Assembly: GCA_033763655.1 (NCBI GenBank)
Contig: JANRKD010000018.1
Location: 1-39,688 of the forward strand
Length of the DNA: 39,688 bases
Origin: QFOX01 sp033763655
GTDB taxonomy: Bacteria > Pseudomonadota > Alphaproteobacteria > Rickettsiales > UBA3002
Reading direction: 5' to 3'
Shown: one piece after another, positions 38,617 through 39,688 of the stretch
How the letters are laid out: every line of letters starts with the position of its first letter
Numbering within the stretch: position 1 is the stretch's first letter
The notes under the pieces: generated by a model
The model's database searches: none
Told to the model about the DNA's origin: nothing
Seen by the model: the letters and a program-made list of their open reading frames with translations, nothing else
Translations under genes and position numbers: made by a program

Positions 38617-39186
38617 ATGTTCCCGCGTTGGCTTAGTTGGATGTTCCTGCTCGCGCTGGGCTACGTGATTTTCAGCGCCAGCGAGGTTGGCCGGACGACG
38701 ACACCCCCCGCCGCCGTCACCGGGTCGGTTGTCCCGCCCATCACGAAAGAAAGCTACCCCGCCCTCGCCGAGATGACCGATATCGAGCGCTGGAAACGCC
38801 GGCTGAACCCGGCCTCTTTACAGCATAACCCTTGCGCGTTCGACAACGCCGCCGCCCCGACAGGCCTTGGCCTCAAAGTGATGGTCGATGCCACAGGCCA
38901 GGGGGCCGGGGCCACCTGCGGCGCGCGCATTCGCGTGCAGCTTACCATCTGGTCGCCTTCGGGCGGGGTGGCCTACGCAGGTGAATTGCCGCTTGTTCTT
39001 GGCGCACGCACGCTGGCCGCCGGGCTGGATGTGGGGCTGCTTGGCATCACGAAAGGCGAGCAGCGCAGTCTGGTGATACCGCCCTACGCCCTCACCCGCA
39101 CAAAGGACGCCGCCACCCCCGCCGCCGCGCTGAAGGCATTGCCCGCAAACCGCACCGCCTATGTGAGCGTGACGCGGCTGGAATAG
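38617..39186 (+). CDS. Membrane-anchored FKBP-like protein
   Basis: A 189-residue protein. Residues 4-21 form one hydrophobic anchor (WLSWMFLLALGYVIFSA), followed by a Pro/Thr-rich linker. The C-terminal part reads like an FKBP-type peptidyl-prolyl isomerase: LPLVLGARTLAAGLDVGLLG, ITKGEQRSLVIPPYALTR. These match the family pattern of substrate-loop Leu-Gly, internal helix, then KxGExRxxxIPP. Many usual FKBP aromatic residues are missing in the N-terminal half, so catalysis is uncertain. It may act as a periplasmic chaperone. The ribosome-binding site is excellent (GAAGGAGG, five bases before the ATG). It lies 91 bases after ychF and is followed only by repeats. Confidence 0.68.
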   Translation: MFPRWLSWMFLLALGYVIFSASEVGRTTTPPAAVTGSVVPPITKESYPALAEMTDIERWKRRLNPASLQHNPCAFDNAAAPTGLGLKVMVDATGQGAGATCGARIRVQLTIWSPSGGVAYAGELPLVLGARTLAAGLDVGLLGITKGEQRSLVIPPYALTRTKDAATPAAALKALPANRTAYVSVTRLE

Positions 39187-39295
39187 GTAAAAGCAGGAAG
39201 AGTCGAGCGGTAAAAGGGGGTGCCAGTAGTCAGTAGCCAGTAGCCAGTGAAGGAAGTGAAGAAAGGAAGCGAAGAAAGTGAAGTGAATAGAGGAC

Positions 39296-39354
39296 GGTAG
39301 CCAACGAGGGGAGTCGCTCCCTCTCCCGCAAGCGGGAGAGGGCCGGGGTGAGGG
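39296..39354 (+). repeat. Intergenic hairpin repeat, type 1 (copy C)
   Basis: GGTAGCC, linker, GAGTCGCTCC, then CTCTCCC-GCAAGC-GGGAGAG as stem and loop, then GCCGGGGTGAGGG. It matches the reverse strand of 10101-10155 over the whole length apart from a four-base loop difference and a few substitutions. Confidence 0.7.
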
Positions 39355-39401
39355 AAGCGGCAGCTAGAGTCGAGAGTCGAGAAGTGCGCGCGGCAACCTT
39401 T

Positions 39402-39460
39402 ACCTCTCCCTTGGGAGAGGTCGCCTCGCCGCATCATGGATGCGGCGAGGCGGGTGAGGG
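39402..39460 (+). repeat. Two-hairpin mosaic repeat, type 2 (copy D)
   Basis: ACCTCTCCC-TT-GGGAGAGGT is followed by CGCCTCGCCGCATC-ATG-GATGCGGCGAGGCG, a perfect 14-base stem with three-base loop, then GGTGAGGG. It has the same first hairpin and end as 37252-37302 but an entirely different second stem. Confidence 0.72.
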
Positions 39461-39475
39461 CTAGGTAGCCAAGGA

Positions 39476-39519
39476 AGAGTCGAGAGTCGCGTGGCTAGAA
39501 TCGAGCGGTGAGAGTCGAG
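39476..39519. repeat. AGAGTCGAG cluster
   Basis: Two exact copies (39476-39484, 39511-39519) plus close variants AGAGTCGCG (from 39483) and AGAATCGAG (39497-39505). Copies are followed by GCGG or GTGTCGCG. They belong to the dispersed intergenic word family also seen at 9867, 12345, 32350, 37316, 39199 and 39366. Confidence 0.6.
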
Positions 39520-39549
39520 TGTCGCGTAGTAAAAAAGTGAGTGGCCTCA

Positions 39550-39660
39550 GCCACGGGTTACAGCCCACACTCAACCCACAGCCCACAGTTTACACACCCA
39601 ACCTATAGCCTCCAGCGCCACGGGTTACACACCCAACCCACAGCCTCCAGCGCCCAACCC
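39550..39660. repeat. Imperfect tandem C-rich repeats
   Basis: GCCACGGGTTACA occurs at 39550-39562 and 39617-39629, each followed by blocks of CACCCAACC, CCCACAGCC and CTCCAGCGCC in slightly different order. Copy lengths differ, so spacing is not regular and there is no repeat-spacer structure. Confidence 0.6.
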
Positions 39661-39688
39661 CACGTGTCATCCCGGCTCGCCCCAACCA

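Larger units (their letters stand above)
39187..39688. other. 502-base repeat-filled region at the window's right end
   Basis: No gene is seen. In order it holds AGAGTCGAG (39199), iterated AGTAGCC words (about 39226-39248), a GAAGTGAAGAAAGGAAGCGA purine-rich stretch, a type 1 hairpin repeat (39296-39354), two overlapping AGAGTCGAG words (39366-39381), a type 2 hairpin repeat (39402-39460), and a further AGAGTCGAG cluster (39476-39519). It ends with a C-rich tandem region built on CCCACAGCC (from 39550). Confidence 0.75.

Noticed and set aside
39550..39688. Possible CRISPR-like array in the C-rich repeats
   Set aside because: Repeat lengths and spacings are irregular, there are no unique spacers of constant size, and no cas gene is in the window.

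Overview
The window is GC-rich, densely packed chromosomal DNA from an alphaproteobacterium. Pointers to that class are a MipZ division ATPase, a CpaA/TadV-type prepilin peptidase, a Tim44-like protein divergent from secB, the lgt-midA-pgeF run, and a short flagellin. A DUF2748-like protein (best known from Rickettsiales) and a GshA of the Acidithiobacillus type suggest a deep-branching lineage such as Micavibrio-like or Rickettsiales-adjacent bacteria. That placement is inference from gene content only. About 37 protein genes, one tRNA and many small intergenic repeats are supported. Nearly all genes are housekeeping.

Layout. 1-600 is a mobile-element scar: the 3' end of an IS1595-family transposase, tRNA-Thr(TGT), and what looks like the first codons of a lost tyrosine integrase right after the tRNA. 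595-4656 holds two poorly known proteins and a lone flagellin with a long leader. 4637-6718 is an iron-import operon read leftward (cupredoxin-like protein, outer-membrane-type protein, FTR1 permease) behind a promoter overlapped by two Fur-like boxes. 6792-9847 has a phosphohexomutase, mipZ and cpaA. 10286-16545 carries rsmE-gshA, a sensor histidine kinase, yifB/comM and a GNAT enzyme. 16577-21456 has sixA, ppk, ppx and aat. 21599-23464 has aroQ, thiS-thiG and a small DUF378 membrane protein. 23809-28453 has xerC, DUF484, Tim44-like, secB, pgsA and ilvE. 28465-32297 has pgeF, midA, lgt and hldD. 32485-39186 has ubiK, a YbjN protein, a nitroreductase, priA, the fsa/talC transaldolase, ychF and an anchored FKBP-like protein. 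The last 500 bases hold only repeats.

Working units. ppk and ppx are adjacent and make and degrade polyphosphate. thiS-thiG make the thiazole half of thiamine. secB and pgsA overlap by one base, as do rsmE and gshA. The FTR1 operon should be switched on when iron is short.

The most unusual content is the repeat load. I see two elements with terminal inverted repeats (144 bp and 153 bp; the first supplies the stop codon of aroQ). There is a two-hairpin mosaic repeat whose second stem changes sequence but stays perfectly paired, and at least ten exact intergenic copies of AGAGTCGAG. A duplicated palindrome-rich repeat sits in frame inside the essential helicase gene priA, reminiscent of Rickettsia palindromic elements. 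No defence system, CRISPR array, prophage or secondary-metabolite cluster is visible.
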